From Papaver somniferum (lineage: Eukaryota > Streptophyta > Magnoliopsida > Ranunculales > Papaveraceae), in contig NC_039363.1 of the NCBI RefSeq assembly GCF_003573695.1, positions 162,146,747 to 162,210,746 of the forward strand: a stretch of DNA of 64,000 nt, read 5' to 3'. Position 1 is the first letter of the stretch. Every line of letters begins with the position of its first letter. Of this stretch, positions 1 to 11,227 are shown piece after piece. A model generated the notes under the pieces. It saw nothing but the letters and a program-made list of their open reading frames with translations. It was not told the DNA's origin and did not search any database. Both the position numbers and the translations under genes were made by a program.

Positions 1-523
1 GCTCTCTCTAAATTATTCATGTTATTGCCTTTGTGGCAGGATAAGCTCAGTTCTTGGTGCAGGTTGATCTCAAATCTCTTGGTAGACTTGCCTGACACAG
101 TTGGGAGTTTACGGAATCTTGAGGTACTCCAATCTTCTTTTTTCCTACCATTGTCAATTATCTGAATCATATCATCATTTACTTATTCCCATGTTTGTGT
201 AGGCTCTGCATCTGAGTAATAATGGCCTCAAATCCCTTCTTTCGATGCTATTCGAACTGTGCACCCAGCTCTCGACTCTTGATCTTCATAATACAGAAAT
301 CACAATTGATATTCTCAATCAGGTATTGACTTTTGATTCTATTTTTTTCTTATCTAAAACTTGTGCAAGAGGTGATAGTCTTATGTATCCAAGTATTATG
401 TCACACAAGCAGTTTGAAGGGTGGGAAAGTTTTGATGAACGTCATAGATTAAAGCATCAGAAGAAACTGGATTTTAGAGTTGGAAGTTCTGGTGTGTTTG
501 ATGAATGTGATGATAAAGATTAA
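1..523 (+). CDS. LRR protein, C-terminal exons (LRR/ubiquitin-like At2g30105-like), 5' part outside window
   Basis: Three exon segments are seen: up to 123, 203-322 and 410-523, ending at TAA 521-523. Joined across GT-AG introns 124-202 and 323-409 they read as leucine-rich repeats (LPDTVGSLRNLEALHLSNN, then QLSTLDLHNTEI), followed by a basic C-terminus with FEGWESFDERHRLKHQK and LDFRVGSSG. That tail is, from memory, typical of plant LRR proteins with a ubiquitin-like domain (Arabidopsis At2g30105 type), thought to be intracellular. The start lies left of the window. In the first visible exon the repeat frame looks disturbed near position 63, where one would expect VDLS before NLLVDLP, so either a splice acceptor lies at about 62 or the copy is damaged. 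A CACTA transposon remnant follows directly, so this could be a captured gene fragment. Function is inferred by family resemblance only. Confidence 0.6.
323..409 (+). other. 87-nt stop-free intron in the LRR gene
   Basis: GTATTG donor after CAG and ACAAG acceptor before CAGTTTGAAGG. Removing it joins DILNQ to QFEGWESF, which fits the family. The length is a multiple of three and the retained frame has no stop, so an unspliced transcript would still encode an in-frame protein with 29 extra residues. Confidence 0.6.
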
Positions 524-980
524 TAAGGTACTCGATCTCTCAAGTCGCATATTGCCGCTGTTAAACCGTTGTTAACAGTGTTTTGTGTCTGCAGGTGAAG
601 TACTGCGTAGCTGCTTCTTTCTTGGTAGAGAAATCCTGTAAGAGAAATGGCCATTGGATTGAAGATACATAGCTGTTGTCGCGTTGGATTCCATCAGCTT
701 TGTCTATCCTGCTTCAGATGCAGCAGTCTGCGGCATGAGAAGGCTTTTATGTGAGTCGTGTTTGTGTTTCTGTTAGCCTGTGACATGGGAAAACTTAGAT
801 ATAAGTTAGGAACTTAGAAAGTTTTTTAAGTTTCTGTGAACTAAACTTTGAAACTTAGTAAATTTCTGTCTATGTATTCCCTCAGAATTTGATACTTAAC
901 AAAAAAAAATTGATACTTAGAAAAATTTGTGTTTTTTTTATATGAATGTGTAGATATGAATTGATTAGGTATAGTATGAA
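524..980. other. 3' flank of the LRR gene, no gene seen
   Basis: Likely 3' UTR plus unassigned AT-rich sequence leading into the CACTA remnant. No conserved coding frame, tRNA or repeat terminus was recognised. Confidence 0.4.
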
Positions 981-1343
981 TTGATTGAAAAATTATGCCA
1001 CATAGTTCAAGATATCCAATCTGCAATGCCAGCATCAGTTGGCTCAAACTTGGCCAGCACCTCAAAATCTCCATCTTCACAGGGTGTTTCTGCTTCACCT
1101 CTATCATCTCCACAGGGTGTTTCTGCTTCACCTCTATCATCTCCACAAGCTGCGACGAGTTCACCAGCTGCATCAGGAGTACATGGCATGCCGCGTTGTT
1201 CATTACTGAACTTCGAGGGTCAAGTGGTTGCAACTGGTAACATCTGTACTGGTGGTTTAGGAGAAATAATTCACGGAGATCATGTACCCTTACATCATTC
1301 CAAGGTGTGTATCGATACTATTTCCAAGCCAGATGCAATAACT
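981..1343 (+). pseudogene. CACTA (En/Spm)-type plant transposon protein fragment
   Basis: An open frame reads a Ser/Pro-rich linker with a duplicated QGVSASPLSSP unit, then CSLLNFEGQVVATG, IIHGDHVPLH, VCID and KPDAI. The order C-LL-G-VVA-G, then (V/I)HG-PL, then V-(V/I)D and a P-DA motif matches my memory of the C-terminal domain of Ptta/En-Spm plant transposon proteins. The frame runs to a good splice donor (ACT|GTGAGTG) at 1343/1344. No in-frame ATG opens the segment, so it is an internal exon or remnant. It lies 1.6 kb upstream of a CACTA terminus in the same orientation, which supports the call. A catalytic transposase domain is not visible. Identification is moderate and rests on motif spacing. 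Confidence 0.45.
1079..1145 (+). repeat. 33-bp tandem repeat, 2 copies, in the CACTA ORF
   Basis: Two nearly identical 33-bp units encode QGVSASPLSSP twice; a third diverged unit (QAATSSPAAS) follows. The unit length keeps the reading frame. Confidence 0.85.
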
Positions 1344-1355
1344 GTGAGTGCCAAC

Positions 1356-1606
1356 AAGTTTTTAGGCTTATTTTCCCCTTTTTTTTTCCAGTTCACACTT
1401 TTGTATGTATGCTGACTGATACGCATACTCTTATGCAGTTGTGCATAAGAATAGATTTACTTGAAGCAACTTCTGCAGTGCTGCATAACAAGTATTTAGG
1501 CTTATTTTCCCTTTTTTTTTGCAGTTCACACTTTTGTATGTATGCTGACTCATACGCATACTCTTATGCAGTTGTGCATAAGAATAGCTTTACTTGAGGC
1601 AACTTT
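1356..1606 (+). repeat. 134-bp tandem duplication
   Basis: Unit 1 starts at 1356 (AAGTTTTTAGGCTTATTTTCC), unit 2 at 1490 (AAGTATTTAGGCTTATTTTCC). Each contains a poly-T tract ending in CAG, a TGTATGTATGCTGACT block and TACTCTTATGCAGTTGTGCA. Both lie just 3' of the transposon-protein exon, so intronic sequence with a splice-acceptor-like tract has been duplicated. Confidence 0.85.
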
Positions 1607-2628
1607 TTTTGTCCGATGTAACTTTTTCCTGAATTATGTGAACACAAACCAGCTTATGAATGGATATGCACTTTCAGTTCATCATTTATTTGTATATGTG
1701 TGGGTGGCTTTTGTTCTGTTATATGTGAATGCACAGGGGACTTCTCGCAAGGTCAGCTGAAGCAGTAGTAGCCATCCGGGGAAATATCAATCCCTGGTAA
1801 GTACTTCACTTGGTTATATTTGTACTATAAAGTTTAAGAGGTGTGGTTTCTGACCTTCAATTTATACTTGCGAGGTATTATGCTGTTGGGAAGTGAACTA
1901 CAGCTGGATTGGCATCAACTTGTGTACCTGCTAGAATACCGGGTAAGTACTTAACTTGTATATTTCTAGATTCCATGTTTCTTACGGGACTTTTGTTTGT
2001 TGCGCGTGCAAGAGAGCTTATGGACTTTGGTTTGTTTCAGGACCAATTGCAATGATGGCCTGGATCAGTGGTTGCAGTTTCAGTTGAAGCTCTTGATGAC
2101 TAAATCATGGGCTTGTTCTTATTACAAAACCACAGTAAGTATTTCTCATTGTTCTTCTCCCCAATTTATATTTTTTTGAAGTTTTGTCTGCTTTTAACAT
2201 AGGTTGGTATATATGCTTAGGAAGTTTAAACTTAGCAGATACTTTTCATCTATATCTTTATGCATGGATTTCGAACTTGAAGTCTTAAAATTTGCAGCTT
2301 CAAGTTGGTTTATCAGCTCTAGCTGCGAACATAGAAAATTTGCAGTAAGTTTCTATGTACAGTCTAAGTTATATAAATTTGTGAACATAGGAATTTCTAT
2401 GAACTGATACTTATGGGAATTTGTATACATTCCCCTACTATTTGATACTTAGAATAATTTAAGTTCTATTTTGTATGAATCCTTTGTATGAATCCATTTG
2501 AATGTGATAAGAATTGATTGAATGGACATGAATTTGATTGAAAAAAAATATTGTTGATTGTGAAGGAGAAATGAAAGGTGTATGCAGGTGGTTATTTTGA
2601 ATTCCGACGTATTCCGGCCGAGAATGAG

Positions 2629-2702
2629 CTGCCGGTCAACCTTAACCTGGTCAAAATTGGTCATTGCTGACTGATTTTGACCAGGTCAAGGTTGACCGGC
2701 AG
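2629..2702. repeat. Inverted repeat, 28-bp arms, 18-nt loop
   Basis: Left arm 2629-2656 begins CTGCCGGTCAACCTT; right arm 2675-2702 is its reverse complement with one mismatch (A versus G at arm position 16). Transcription would give a long, nearly perfect hairpin. It sits just inside the CACTA subterminal region. Confidence 0.92.
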
Positions 2703-2716
2703 TAATTCTTTTACTG

Positions 2717-2960
2717 TTGCAAAAATATTCGTAGCGGCTTCAGCTTGTTACAACGTTCTGTTACTAAATAAATTCGTAACGGCTCTAGCATGTTACGACA
2801 GTGCCACGTAGTAACGGCTCTTCGCTGTTACAAGAGCCGTTACAAAAAAAAATCGTAACGGCTAGTGGGCCGTTACAAAAAATTTGTAGCACCCCTTTTC
2901 TTAACGGTCCTGAACAGTTACAACCCCGATTCGTAACGTTCAATAACCGTTTAGAATCGG
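2717..2960. repeat. CACTA subterminal repeats (AACGGCT / GTTACAA)
   Basis: The short motifs CGTAACGGCT and GTTACAA recur in both orientations next to the terminus at 2976. In the family such motifs are binding sites for the element's DNA-binding protein; that role is inferred here. Confidence 0.7.
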
Positions 2961-2979
2961 AAAAAATGGTGTAGTGTGA

Positions 2980-5430
2980 GTTGATTTATGATTTTTCTTG
3001 ATTATTTGTGATTTTATCTGATGATGTATGCTTAGTCTAGGAACTCTTTATGCATAATGCTTATGATTTACATCTAATACTTTATAAAATCTATTTTCGC
3101 AAAGAAAAGAGTCGATATTTGTTATCAATATAAGCTATAATTGTCTAGAATTAATTGTTGTTTCGCATGAGTATAAGAATTGGTGGAATCCTGAGTCCTA
3201 GTATCTCTTGATCCTGTGACAAATTTTGTATATATTTTTGTTTTAAAAATCTTTTCAAGTCCGAGCAACGAACACTTTACTTACCACTACAAAACTACAT
3301 CAAAGATAATCTGGTAGAATTCTTATGTGCGTTGCTTTTATTCTCCCGATTGTAGGAGGTGTACTTATTTGTGCACCAGCTGTACACAGTGTAATTTTTA
3401 CTACACCAGTTCTAAGCAGTGTACTTTTTCCCAGTTTTCGAAACAGTTAAACTTTTTGTAACAGTCTTAGTAGCATTTTCGCTTCAGGTTTTTATTGAAA
3501 CCGTAATGGGTTAATTAAGTTTTTTCCAGAGAGGCCTTTAATATTGAATACTTAATGTTCACAATTGTACACATGTTGATTCCTAATGTTTACATAGTTT
3601 GTACACCTTGTTGGTCGTTAACGTGCACATTGACGTACACCTGTTGATTATTTAATGAGTGGTTTTTAACAAACATGACTAAACGAATTGAAGAGGCCCA
3701 TTCCGGAACATGAAAATGACATTGTAATTTAAATTGGATTTTTGGGTCAGTATGCATACATTCATAGTTAGATGCAAGCCATGTTTGGGACACTTTTACT
3801 TTACTATGTGTTATGCTTTTGATGCTTAACTTTATGAAGGTCTTTTTTATAAACAAAATGATTGATGTTAGACAACCGTTAATTCATCAGCTCTAGTGTT
3901 CTTATTTTAGTTTCCATCCTAGCTGTCTAGCATTATGGAGAAGTTTGATGAATTTAACAGAGTGAAAATTTCTGCTGAAATTTGCCTTGATAGATCTTTA
4001 GAGATGATGTGATCCTGATATATTCATTTCTGGGTTTTAATTTAGGGAATATGAAGAATGACACAGTAACAAAAATATTGTCAATCCAGTCATTCAGAGA
4101 TTGCAGAGATACAAAATCAGTTTAGCATCCTCATATTATAGAGCCACGTGATTATCATCTTGAGATTGCAATGCTACATGACCAGTTTGACCGTTATCGA
4201 TCATCAAACCATTCTATCGAGTTACTGAGGTTTGATTCTACATTATTCTATTTACCTTACATTATCAATTGGTTCAATTATATTAGAAGAGATTGTGTCC
4301 GTATTGATAATATTTTTGGAGTTATGGGTCAAAGGACTAGTTAGTAATCATTTTGAAATACATTAAATTGCATTCCAATGAATTGGTTGGATAATGCATT
4401 CGTCGTGTTTGGAACTGCAGGTCACTTTTATTGAAATACAATTAGTCTGTAATTGTAATGAAACTAGTTCAACACGAGGGGGCGCCCAACAAGTTGTATG
4501 TAGTGTACAAACTGGTGCACCTTGTCTTGTCATAAGATTTTCTGGATTTTGAACATGCACATGTTTGTATACAAGTGGAAATTAAGATTTTTAAAAAACG
4601 AGAATTACATAGTCATATGAGTACTCTTTTTGTAGCTCTCGGAAAGAGCTTTCTGAATATATAAAGTTTGCGAAATTTGGGCAAACGGTTCGAAAGATAA
4701 ATTATTTTTAATATTTTTTATGTTATTTAAAATTGCTGACATCGTCATGAGTCATTTTGGATTAAACCGTAAATATTTGGACTAAATTGTAAATCAGGAA
4801 AATTATATATGTATTTTCATATTTTAAATAACTTTTGGACTAAATTGTACCTAGTTAACTCGGGATGGACTAATCCATACATTTTCATGCGTTTTTGGAC
4901 TAAACTGTTTTTTTCCCCTCTCTTTATCTAATCGTCTATGCTGATCCATCCACGTGACCCACCATATGGAAATTGTGAAAATCAAACAATAGAGTTATGC
5001 TTAAAAAAAAGAAAAAAAAGTCGACTCCTATGTTAAAATAGCGAAGGTCTAAGTTTCATGTATCAATTTTCAAAGAGCGTTCTACTGAATGGTTTTGGGT
5101 TTGTAATTCGACTATTTTAAACGAGCATTCTGCTGAAGTGGTTCCGGGTTTATAATTCAACTATTTTGATAGAGTTTTTTATTTTTGATCGAGAGGAAAG
5201 AGGGTTTTAAGAAGAGCTAGACTAGAGAGGAAAGAGGATGCTCAAATTTCTACGTAATTATGTATCGGATTTTAAAATCAGTACTATCAAGTCAGGATTA
5301 AGGGATCAAGAATCCATGGAAAACATTCAAACCTATCTTGGCCGACAAATTTTTTTTGAAAGAATGCCAAAGATATTCTTTTGTCCAGGAAAATTTTCTA
5401 CTTTAATTATATAACTTAACAAGCAAACCA
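2980..5430. other. Intergenic AT-rich sequence, no gene recognised
   Basis: No coding frame with conserved motifs, splice pattern or element termini was found on either strand. Around 3300-3660 GTACAC-containing phrases recur, and around 4700-4910 the phrase TTTGGACTAAA(T/C)TGT recurs, both suggesting old decayed repeats. Confidence 0.5.
5077..5167 (+). repeat. About 45-bp tandem repeat, 2 copies
   Basis: GAGCGTTCTACTGAA...ATTCGACTATTTT is followed directly by GAGCATTCTGCTGAA...ATTCAACTATTTT. The two units differ by a few substitutions. Confidence 0.75.
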
Positions 5431-5989
5431 GGCAACAATCGCGCCTCTGAAACCAATGCAAATGCTACATGTGTTCTCATGTTAGAACCACCAAGCTTTA
5501 TATTAGAAATCCCAAATAGGGGTAGGTTTTGCGTACCACTTCTCCCAGGCAAACAAACAAGACAATGTAGAGCTTCTAATAATCTACTAAGGTTTTCTTA
5601 TCAATTTTTTTGGGTCAGATATCACAATTGTCAAATGGGGTATTTGCTTGGGAGCAAATACAGGGCACTTCGAAAGTACTAGATTTGATAGAATCAAATA
5701 CGGATGTATACCTAGCTTCAACCAACAAGCCATCAAATACAAAGACATCTTAGCAGGAATCAGGCCATCAATTCGGAGTTGGCTCGTCACTAATGCTAAC
5801 TCATGCGAGATTCCTTGTTGCATGTCTGAATCAGGCATTGTTTGGTCTAATACCATCAGCATACCCGTTCAGGTTAGGTGGAAATCCCTGAAACGTAATT
5901 AAAATCAAACAAGAAATGTAGACAAATACCACCAACCTAGTACTTCAATTTTCTTCTGTGTTCTCGTTAAAAAGAACGAAAGCAAGCAC
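5431..5989. other. Unassigned sequence downstream of the F-box pseudogene
   Basis: Open stretches exist on both strands (for example 5648-5902 plus), but no family motif was recognised and the frames overlap antisense, so none is called as a gene. Confidence 0.4.
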
Positions 5990-7001
5990 TTGCCTTGTCA
6001 AATATAAGTATACAAGGTAAGGCTCCATTTGCAGAATGAAATATAGTGCTTTATCAGCTGAATTGAACTTCTGAAACCAAGTCCATCCAGATCAAGTCAT
6101 CAAATTTGCTCAGATTGTTTAAGAGGTCATTATAAGAGAGAGCCTAATAAAAGGACCAGGAAAAAAATCTGTTCTTTAAAGAGGAAATTGACAACTTAAC
6201 GTGACAATACTGCACAAAAGTCAACATATAATTTAAGCAAGCATACCTAAATGGTTCCAGATACACCGTAACCAATTTCTTCAGACCTCATTTCTCCAAT
6301 AACAAATTTAAGTTTTGCAGTGTCTATCAACAAAAAACCAGAGAGACTATATTCCTTAGCAATAGAATGTTTGGCCTCAAAGTAATGTAAGTGTAAAGTG
6401 TGAACCATCTACTTTTTTCTGAGTTGTCAGTAAATGTTTCAGTGCAGGAGCAGAGATACTTAAAACCTTCTCTTTGTTTCCACCTACACCATTGAAGTTC
6501 TTACTCTTCAAAGACATGGCAATTAGAAATGAGTCGCTCAGTTAAGTACTCATCAACAAAATGATGCAATAGAGTCGAAGGACCTCGAGTCTTGAAGAAG
6601 AGACTGATCTGGGAAGATAAAGAACAAAGTACTGTTGCGGTGATGATTTTTAGAGATTCACAAGAAAAAGAGATAGTAAATAAAAAAGGTTGTCTCATTT
6701 CTACACATAGATAAAGGTCCTCAATTTAGATGTTACAGCGGAGATCCAAGCATTAACCCAAAACCCATCAAAGAGTTCATCGACAGTAAGGTGCAAATTT
6801 TGTATTACTGCATTATGTGACACTTCCACCAAGGAGAAACATACTATCCAGATATATCATGAATATCTTGGATTCAAGATGCTTGTTTTGGCAGTACAAA
6901 ATGGTCAATTATGAAAACCAAGATTCTGAATCGAAGTCCAGGTGTACTACCATCTTGTAGAATGTTTGAAGGATGAGTGAATCGAAGTACATGTATACTA
7001 C
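5990..7001 (-). pseudogene. F-box/LRR (FBD-type) pseudogene, 3' part
   Basis: The complement carries degenerate pieces in the order of the F-box gene at 16645-18113. Near 6880 AKTSILNP corresponds to IRTSILSKRW. Near 6740-6820 LHLTVDELFDGFWVNAWISAV corresponds to YLKCDESSNGFRINSWISAV (each quoted in part). Near 6520-6570 YLTERLISNCHVFEE corresponds to LLTEQLFSSCPILED. Near 6075-6140 LSYNDLLNNLSKFDDLIWMDL corresponds to the exon-2 motif LSFADDLLKDLAPFCNL. Near 6010-6050 ALYFILQMEPYLV is typical of the FBD-proximal LRR. Frames shift between pieces and stops interrupt them. The 5' end is displaced to 12534-12621 by an LTR-element insertion. Intact relatives are SCF ubiquitin-ligase adaptors. Confidence 0.7.
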
Positions 7002-8528
7002 TATGACATGGATGCAAGTGACACATAATGATTGCGCGTTACAGAGTTGCAGGCCAAGTCAGTGTGCAGCCAGAATGACGTAACACTGCGTAGACTATCA
7101 AGTGCTAAGAATGGCATAACCCAGCAGGGCCAGTGAAGCGCAAAGGTGGTGCTACACTGTAAAGACATTTGGCTAAGTAATGAAGCTTATTGGCCGACAT
7201 AATGAAGCTTCATTGAGGAAAGGAAAGACAAAGCCAAGGTGGCAAGATGCAACATGCAACATGCGATGTTGGCATTAATACGTATCCGTGGAATTGAGTT
7301 TGCCTAAACTCAAGGATGATGCAAAAGTGAAGAATAGGCCAGGAGTTGGTCTAGGGCATAGTTCTAAGCTTTGGTCAAGGCTTGGACAATGCATATGCAA
7401 CAATGGCGGGGCCAAATGCGCCATTGGTATCAATTTCTCAGGCAATAGGAATACAAGTGATGCATATGGGAAATAAAGTATGAAGTTGAACTAAGCGAGT
7501 CAAGACTCAATTGGCAGGGTATTTGGATGTTGGCATCCAAATAAGCTAAGTGCAATTGAGTAAAGCGCAACCATTGCCGAACGTTGGCAGGACCAAGTTG
7601 CGAAGTGCAATGATTGTCGGATTTGAGTTCAAGCTGTCAGTTTCGAGTGTGTGTGCATCACATGCATGCCAAAGTGAAAGCGCAAGTTGGAGACGACTAT
7701 AAAGGAGCTTTGTAACCGAGTTTGGCATGTCCTAACCGTTCAAGACAAGTGTGGCGCAATTTCTGCAAGCCATCACTAAAGTTGGAAGTTAAAAAGTAAG
7801 ACTAGCGGTTAGGGAACTGCCTATGATCAGATGGTTGTTCATAGGCGTGCAACTGTGTTGCATATGGATTGGCCCTGGTTCTTGGCATTATAAATAGCCA
7901 GAGAACCCTTGTGAATGAGTGTTGTTCGTTTGATAGAAGAACCACTAATATAGATAGTGTTTTAGGCATTCACCAAGAGGGTGAATGGCTTGTTTTGGTC
8001 CATGAGTTGGACTGTTGTTTGTAATCTTCCTTAATGCAATAAAATGGGTTTATTGTGTTATATCTTTGTGTTCCTCGTGTTGCTGATCTTGTGAAGTTGT
8101 TTGAGTACATTTATGCATGGCAAACTCTTATGTTTATGGGGGCATGAAGAGTTAGAGACAAAGAAGAAAAGACTTTCGTTGTGTATTGCCTTAAGAGTGA
8201 AGGCAGATGCATACTTTGATGCAAGTGTGCAAGGCTGAGTACTTGTGGGTGAAGTTGATTAGTAATGGTGTTGCTTGAGCTGATGACAGGCAAACGTAAC
8301 TGAGACGAGATGGATGGATTCTCTGTTGAACTCGAGAGGAAGATCATGGTAATGCAGTTGAGCTGCTGGTTGGATGCTGCAACAGTGGGATATTGGAGGT
8401 GTTATAAACAGTGGGTTGTGATTGGTTTAGCTTCAAACCGATAATATGGAGGAGTTGATTCACTGAACCACATAGTATTGCCGGTCATGTCCCATGAAAA
8501 TTTTAGGCGATTAAATGGGCATGTGACA
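7002..8528 (+). repeat. 5' LTR of element F
   Basis: 1527 bp, starting TATGACATGGATGCAAG and ending GGGCATGTGACA. A TATAAATA box sits at 7889-7896. It is 200 bp longer than the 3' LTR at the 8254-8460 segment. Confidence 0.85.
7889..7896 (+). promoter_or_regulatory. TATA box in the 5' LTR of element F
   Basis: TATAAATA in the LTR interior, the expected place for an LTR promoter. The 3' LTR has the same context (CATTATAAATATCC near 12090). Confidence 0.5.
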
Positions 8529-11227
8529 GCTGGTATCAGAGATGTTTTAGGGGACACAATTGCTGATTTTTCTCTCTTTTACTCAAGTTGGTGTCATTTG
8601 TTTGTCAAATTCAATGAAGAATTGTTTGGGTATTACTAGTATGGAGGCTAGAAGAAGTTGGTCTTGTGTGGAAAGATCAATTGGAATGAACGTTGAAGCT
8701 TGAAGTAGCAACAGGCCAAGAAAGTTCATGGTGAAGGTGCCTGAATTCCATCCCAAAGTGTTAGACGAACATGCGAGAATCATTGAAAACCGGGTTTTCA
8801 AGTGATGACATGACATAACTAAGGAGTATGCTGACTTATATGGTGTAAGTCAGGTGTTAAAGTCCATGTTTCTCACAAGTGTGCAAAGGTTACGGATTTG
8901 GAAAGCATATCTTTGTGGTGTTATCAATAGCGAGTACATTACGTGTTGTAATGGGAATTTTGCGAAAATTCCTGAATACAAAGAAGTTGATGGCATTTTC
9001 AGTGGCAAAGTAGATGAAGAACATATCTATGTGATAGATTAAAGGTGTTTTCATCGTAGCCAGTTGATGGAAGATTATAGTTATCTCTCTCGAATGCATG
9101 TACCTTGGTGGTAATGCAAAGTCTGGTTGCGAACCAGCATGTTTGTGGAAATATGATGCCATGAAGAAAGAATTGTATGGCCAATTCTTATCTAGCATAA
9201 AGCTTATGGAAAGGCCAAAGAAATAAGCGTAAGTTAGGGAAAAACCGATACACCACGGTCTTGCGTTTGCAAAGAGTTCTTCGTTGATGTTAGATGCACA
9301 CAAGGAGTGTGCTTGCACCTGGTTTATGAGTGGGATCAATATGCTTGGAAAAGGGTGTCCAAAGACCTGCATTTGATCATAACCACAAACGGATGTTCTT
9401 GTCGACTGCAAATCAACAATTATTGCTACTAAAGTTGATTTTGGAGAAGGGGAAAGACAAGAGTTGCCAGTTGTGCATGGACAGTAAAAATGAGTTCCAA
9501 GTGTGAAGAAGAATGCGGCATTCTTGATTCATGGAACGTAAGTAGTGGTGCCTCATTTGCAAGGATTATGTTCTTGTTTGCAACTGTTCAAAGTGTTTAT
9601 CCGCGGAAGTCATTGAGTGATATGACTTTGCTGAGCTCTATGGTGATGCTCAGAATCACCAAGTTAAGTCCGTTCCAGTTGTGCTAAGGTGCACAAGTTT
9701 GTGTCAAGAATTTGGGCGTTAATTAGCATGGAAGATGTGCGACATTAGCATGCGCCAAATGAGATTTGGGCATGGCCAGGATGCATGAGGTGGCCTCGAA
9801 ATGCAATTTAAGCCGAATTGAAGATGCATGGAGAAAGAAAGACAAAGTAGTGGTGATGCATAAAGATGGCATGTGTCCATTATTGAAGAAATCTTCATGA
9901 CAACTAAATAAAAATGATAGCATCAGTCTGAAGGAGTATTCAACTAATTGTCAATTATATTGTGCTTCGTTATGGGAGTGGCATAAGAACGTTGATAGTT
10001 GGAAGAGTGCATGTGGCAAAGTGAATTGCTACATTGGGGACAGTAGGTGATGTCTCACTTCCTTTGTTGCTTAGAAGCGAAGTTTAAGTCAGTATTGCAA
10101 GGCTTGTTAGGTCTTACAAGTTGTAATCAGTTGGCGCGACTATTTGCTCAAGTTTGAGTATACTTTCAGTTTGGGTCGAGTGGACCTTGGTGTTGGAATG
10201 AAGTCTATCTATGTAAGGTAGTAGTGAATAAGGGTATTTGAAGTGAAAGATCTTTCCTCTTTCGTTCAAAGTAAAAGCTAGTTCGCGTGGAAGATGCTAC
10301 ATAGCATATTAAGCCAAAATATGAAATAGAAGACGCTGAAAGTGAAAAGAAGCAAATAGAGGAGTTGGTGGCATAGTCGAGTTTGCTGCTGAGAGTTATG
10401 TGGAAGTGTGAAGGCATTTGGCAGCGAATGCATGGAGTAACGCAACAAGAATGAAGATGTAAGTCCATCAAGTATATGAGTAAAGAGTAACTCATTGATA
10501 GGAAGAACATGATGTTGTTTTTACGCCACGTTAAAGCGTAGCAGTTTGAAAGAGCAAGTGATGCTTAAAGTATTGGTTTCAAAGGCGCGTGAAGAAGAAC
10601 CCTGTCCAGTGAGGCAATGGTAAACCCCGGGTATCCTAAGTCATGGCTAATGTCATGCATTTCAGTCGAGTTTGCACAAGAGTGGTGCAAAATGATTGAA
10701 GAACACTTAGTCTACAGTAAGGCCTGTTGAATTGCAAGAGTGCAATGTCAGTTGGAGTTGAAGGCAGTAAGCTAAGTTATGCATATCAGTGTGATATGTT
10801 GGTTGTTTGAAGTGTACACTTAGGCACGGAATGGATTGGAGAAAATATTTGTGATGCGGATGCAATCGGATGAGTACCATTGGTTTAGGGTTAGCCAAAA
10901 GAGTACTGCCGAATTTCAGAGGAGTTCTGAAAATGCATGCAATAGATCACAAAATCATTTGGGTGTTGAGATATGAATGAAGTAGAGATTGAAGCATAGT
11001 TGACGATGCGACAATGAAGCTGGAATTCATAGGATTAATGGCAAGGCAAACAAACTAAGTGGCGGCATAAAGTACTAGGCAGAAAAGTTTTGGCAAGGTT
11101 AAAGGCCAAACAAAGTTGCTGATTTCTGAAAGTGGCTCAGATGTGTACAAGGCCAAGGAAAGTTCAGTAGAGACTGAACTGATGTTGCATTCAACGAGGA
11201 CGTTGAACGGATTAGGTGGGGGAGGTC

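Larger units (their letters stand above)
981..2976 (+). mobile_element. CACTA (En/Spm) transposon remnant, right part; left end not seen
   Basis: The right terminus is ...GGAAAAAATGGTGTAGTG at 2976, i.e. CACTACACCATTTTTTCC on the complement, the canonical CACTA start. Direct and inverted AACGGCT/GTTACAA subterminal repeats occupy the last 250 bp, as in this superfamily. The three bases after it (TGA, 2977-2979) are the expected target duplication, but no left CACTA end lies between 524 and 981, so the element may begin left of the window or be truncated. The stretch 1600-2600 shows several repeated GGTAAGTACTT(C/A)ACTTG blocks resembling splice donors but no clear exon. Confidence 0.7.

Noticed and set aside
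5648..5902. Possible small gene with plus and minus open frames
   Set aside because: No motif, no splice or promoter context; the overlapping antisense frame is equally open.
8890..9411. 173-codon minus-strand frame
   Set aside because: Lies inside the decayed interior of plus-strand element F, with no recognisable domain; a shadow of noncoding sequence.
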